Below are positions 14,284 to 16,046 of a stretch of DNA of 16,046 bases, piece by piece (within the stretch, counting starts at the first letter, position 1; each line of letters opens with the position of its first letter). Below the pieces are notes generated by a model. It was not told the DNA's origin and made no database searches. It was given only the letters and a program-made list of their open reading frames with translations. The position numbers were made by a program, and so were the translations under genes. Source of the DNA: Streptomyces sp. (GTDB lineage: Bacteria; Actinomycetota; Actinomycetes; Streptomycetales; Streptomycetaceae); NCBI GenBank assembly GCA_003519485.1, contig DOWQ01000734.1:1-16046 (forward strand). Reading direction: 5' to 3'.

Positions 14284-15615
14284 TCAGACAACCCGCCACG
14301 GATTGTCCAGTGACACCTGGCCCAGGGAACTCTCGGACCCCTTGGCGATATTGATCAGACCGGCTTCGATCGAGGCCGCGAGGACGGCCGGGAGCTTCCC
14401 TTCGAGATAGTCGTGGCTGGCGCCCACGCCGATGAGGATCCCCTTCCCGGTGGCCACCGCGAGATGGAAATTCGGCCCGGACCGCTGGGTGGACGAGCGC
14501 CACTGGATCCCGGTGCGCAGAGCCGATCCGCCGTCGGGCTCGGCGTCCACGTCGCCGAGGAAGTTGAAGTGCTTGGCGAAGGCAGTCGGGTCCGTCTCCG
14601 GCCGGCCTGCCTGCTGAAGGCTCGCTTTCAGCGCGTCGACGTCGTAGCAGCCGTTCATGTAGGCCGTCATGCACTGGAGGTAGCCGGCCCGCAGGTACTC
14701 CAGCGGGTTGGCCTCCTCGTCGATGGTGATGGTCACCGGGGCGAACTGGTTGAGCGAGCTGACCAGCGGCACCCACCGGATGTCGAGCCGGTTGGCGGCC
14801 ATCAGCGCGAAGGTCATCTGCTCGGTCCGCTTTAGGCGGGCCAGCGCGAGCGCGCCGACGCCGAGCACCACGGACTGAACCGAGATCTTCAGCCGTTCGG
14901 CGAGCTCCTGCGCGGCCGCCAGGCCCTCCAGGCTGTAGAGCGAGGCCCGGCGACGCTCACTGCTGTCACCCGGATCCCGGTCCGCGGGGACGAGCCGGCC
15001 CCAGGCTTCGGTCCAGTGCCGGAGGATTCGCGACCCCGACTCCTCCTGCTGCGCCTGTGCCATCTCCAGCGGCTGGACCACAGGCCCGAGCATCCCGCCG
15101 TCCAGGAGTCGACCGAACTGCTCCTCCAGCACCCGCAACGCACCGTTGTCGGCCGCCGCGTGGTGGATCACGGTGACCAGGTGGAGCGCATCGCCTTGGT
15201 AGGTCGTGACGAAGGCACGCCACGGCAGTTCGGCCTCGATGTCGATCGGCTCGGCTGCCGACTCGGCGGCCAGCCGGAGTGCCGCCTCGAAACTGTCCTC
15301 GGCCAGCTCCACCGACGCCATCTTGGACGGGCTGTACGGGTGGACCGTCTGGGTCGGCGTGGGCCCGCTCGGGTCGTAGGTGGTACGCAGCGACTCGTGG
15401 GCCGCCACCAACTGGAGCCAGCCGTCCATCACCTGGGCCGTACCGACGCCGAACGGCACCTCCCAGACGCTGATTAGGTTGGCGACCGACCGGTGGGCGG
15501 GCCCGTGTGTCTCCAGCGAGCGCAGGACCGATAGCTGACCGTAGGTCACCGCTCCCGTCCGGAGGCCGCTCTCGAGCGATGCTTTGGGATTGGGCTGGTG
15601 GTTGACGAACGGCAT
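14284..15615 (-). CDS. Free-standing condensation-like protein with HHxxxDN variant motif
   Basis: The ATG at 15615 (MPFVNHQPNPK) has GGGGAAG about 6 bases upstream and gives 443 residues; a GTG five codons earlier has a poorer site. The fold follows condensation domains: TYGQLSVLRSLETHG as motif C1, AAHESLRTTYD as C2, and HHAAADN at 151-157 as C3. The two His and the Asp are kept, but the Gly of HHxxxDG is Asn, with a Gly just after. Later blocks include WVPLVSSLNQFAPV, FLGDVDAEPDGGS and GVGASHDYLEGKLP. There is no carrier or adenylation domain. It may be a trans-acting condensation or acyltransferase-like enzyme of the papA/C superfamily; the Gly change could alter the active-site loop without abolishing catalysis. 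Its 5' end faces the truncated NRPS fragment across ~75 bp. Confidence 0.82.
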   Translation of the reverse strand: MPFVNHQPNPKASLESGLRTGAVTYGQLSVLRSLETHGPAHRSVANLISVWEVPFGVGTAQVMDGWLQLVAAHESLRTTYDPSGPTPTQTVHPYSPSKMASVELAEDSFEAALRLAAESAAEPIDIEAELPWRAFVTTYQGDALHLVTVIHHAAADNGALRVLEEQFGRLLDGGMLGPVVQPLEMAQAQQEESGSRILRHWTEAWGRLVPADRDPGDSSERRRASLYSLEGLAAAQELAERLKISVQSVVLGVGALALARLKRTEQMTFALMAANRLDIRWVPLVSSLNQFAPVTITIDEEANPLEYLRAGYLQCMTAYMNGCYDVDALKASLQQAGRPETDPTAFAKHFNFLGDVDAEPDGGSALRTGIQWRSSTQRSGPNFHLAVATGKGILIGVGASHDYLEGKLPAVLAASIEAGLINIAKGSESSLGQVSLDNPWRVV

Positions 15616-15692
15616 TCTGCGCTTCCCCACAAAGGATTCTCGGCGAATGGAGTGGTCTATCCGAATTTACGCCGGAGTCACGATGCCAGCGC

Positions 15693-16046
15693 ATCAGCCG
15701 GACCGATATACCCGCCCCGGACGACAACTTCTTCGCACTGGGCGGGAACTCGCTGAAGGGCGCCCGAGTGATCAGCAGGCTCCGTGAGGAGCTGGGCGTA
15801 CGGATTCCGCTCAATGTGCTGTTCGAGTGCCCGACCCCCGCCCAACTGGCGGAAAAAATTGGAGAGTACCGGGAGGACGCTCCGGAGGCCTCGCTGACCA
15901 TCGAGCCTCTCGAAGAGCGCAACGACGGCACGTTCCACGCCCCGGCGTCGTTCGCGCAGCAGCGGATCTGGGTGGACGAGCACCTCAAGGGTCCGAGCCC
16001 CCGGTACAACGTCCCCGTGGCGACCGGCGGATTCTCGGGGTCCTCG
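15693..16046 (+). pseudogene. NRPS fragment: peptidyl carrier protein then start of a condensation domain
   Basis: The frame is open from 15606 to the right edge, but carrier homology starts at ISRTDIPAPDD (15693). The carrier motif is NFFALGGNSLKGARV, with the phosphopantetheine-accepting Ser at codon 15750. Helices follow (SRLREELGVRIPLNVLFECP, then PTPAQLAEKI), then a linker, then condensation motif C1 as FAQQRIWVDEHLKG near 15950. No ATG, GTG or TTG lies in frame between the upstream stop (15603) and the carrier motif, and no adenylation domain precedes it. The gene is thus 5'-truncated, or it is expressed through a frameshift: ATG at 15684 is in another frame. The C-terminal part lies outside the window and may be intact. 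Confidence 0.8.

Noticed and set aside
12373..14313. Plus-strand open frame of 646 codons opposite the condensation gene
   Set aside because: The minus strand carries a full condensation domain with all motifs; this frame is its antisense shadow and also crosses the 14-bp terminator hairpin.
1..16046. CRISPR array, tRNA or rRNA genes
   Set aside because: I saw no spaced direct repeats and no tRNA- or rRNA-like sequence on either strand by eye.

Overview
This is a high-GC window with strong G/C bias at third codon positions, typical ribosome binding sites, and an insertion-sequence and biosynthetic-gene content typical of Streptomyces or a close actinomycete. I see no rRNA, tRNA or CRISPR array. 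It reads as an accessory region where insertion sequences have invaded and partly destroyed older genes, next to the remains of a hybrid polyketide/non-ribosomal peptide (PKS/NRPS) cluster.

Bases 1-5457 are a mobile-element mosaic. An IS3-family element on the minus strand runs off the left edge; its orfB is broken by a 16-bp tandem duplication. It abuts an internally deleted IS5-family transposase, which in turn abuts the 5'-truncated C-terminal half of an asparagine-synthase-like gene. One intact hypothetical gene follows (zinc-ribbon N-terminus, possible ADP-ribosyltransferase-like core), then the last ~65 codons of an integrase-core transposase. After a possible 56-aa ORF comes a complete IS1380-family element with 23-bp terminal inverted repeats. 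Its transposase has a one-base frameshift, and a 13-bp stem-loop covers the transposase ribosome binding site and start codon.

Bases 5545-7396 hold a minus-strand pair: a FucP-like major facilitator transporter followed 3 bp later by a HAD-family hydrolase with a frameshift near its C-terminus. Diverging from it, bases 7894-8841 are the wreck of a type I PKS ketosynthase. Most of the protein can be recovered by reading through four indels, but about 170 residues containing both catalytic histidines are deleted. A strong intrinsic terminator closes it.

Bases 8986-12527 are two intact, ATGA-overlapping ABC exporter half-transporter genes. Their nucleotide-binding domains are degenerate in complementary ways, so the predicted heterodimer has one good and one ruined ATP site. 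A 14-bp hairpin separates them from two minus-strand, free-standing NRPS condensation-domain proteins, one with a canonical HHxxxDG motif and one with HHxxxDN. Between those two genes, on the plus strand, is a compact candidate transcription unit: a TATAGT box, a strong Shine-Dalgarno sequence, a 12-codon ORF (MKKQLRGICAGF) and a hairpin. At the right edge a plus-strand NRPS fragment (carrier protein, then the start of a condensation domain) is in frame but has no usable start in the window.

Taken together, the ABC exporter, the condensation proteins and possibly the MFS pump look like parts of a lipopeptide or hybrid peptide pathway whose PKS, and perhaps NRPS, genes have decayed here. Product and function are inference; nothing here was checked against a database.
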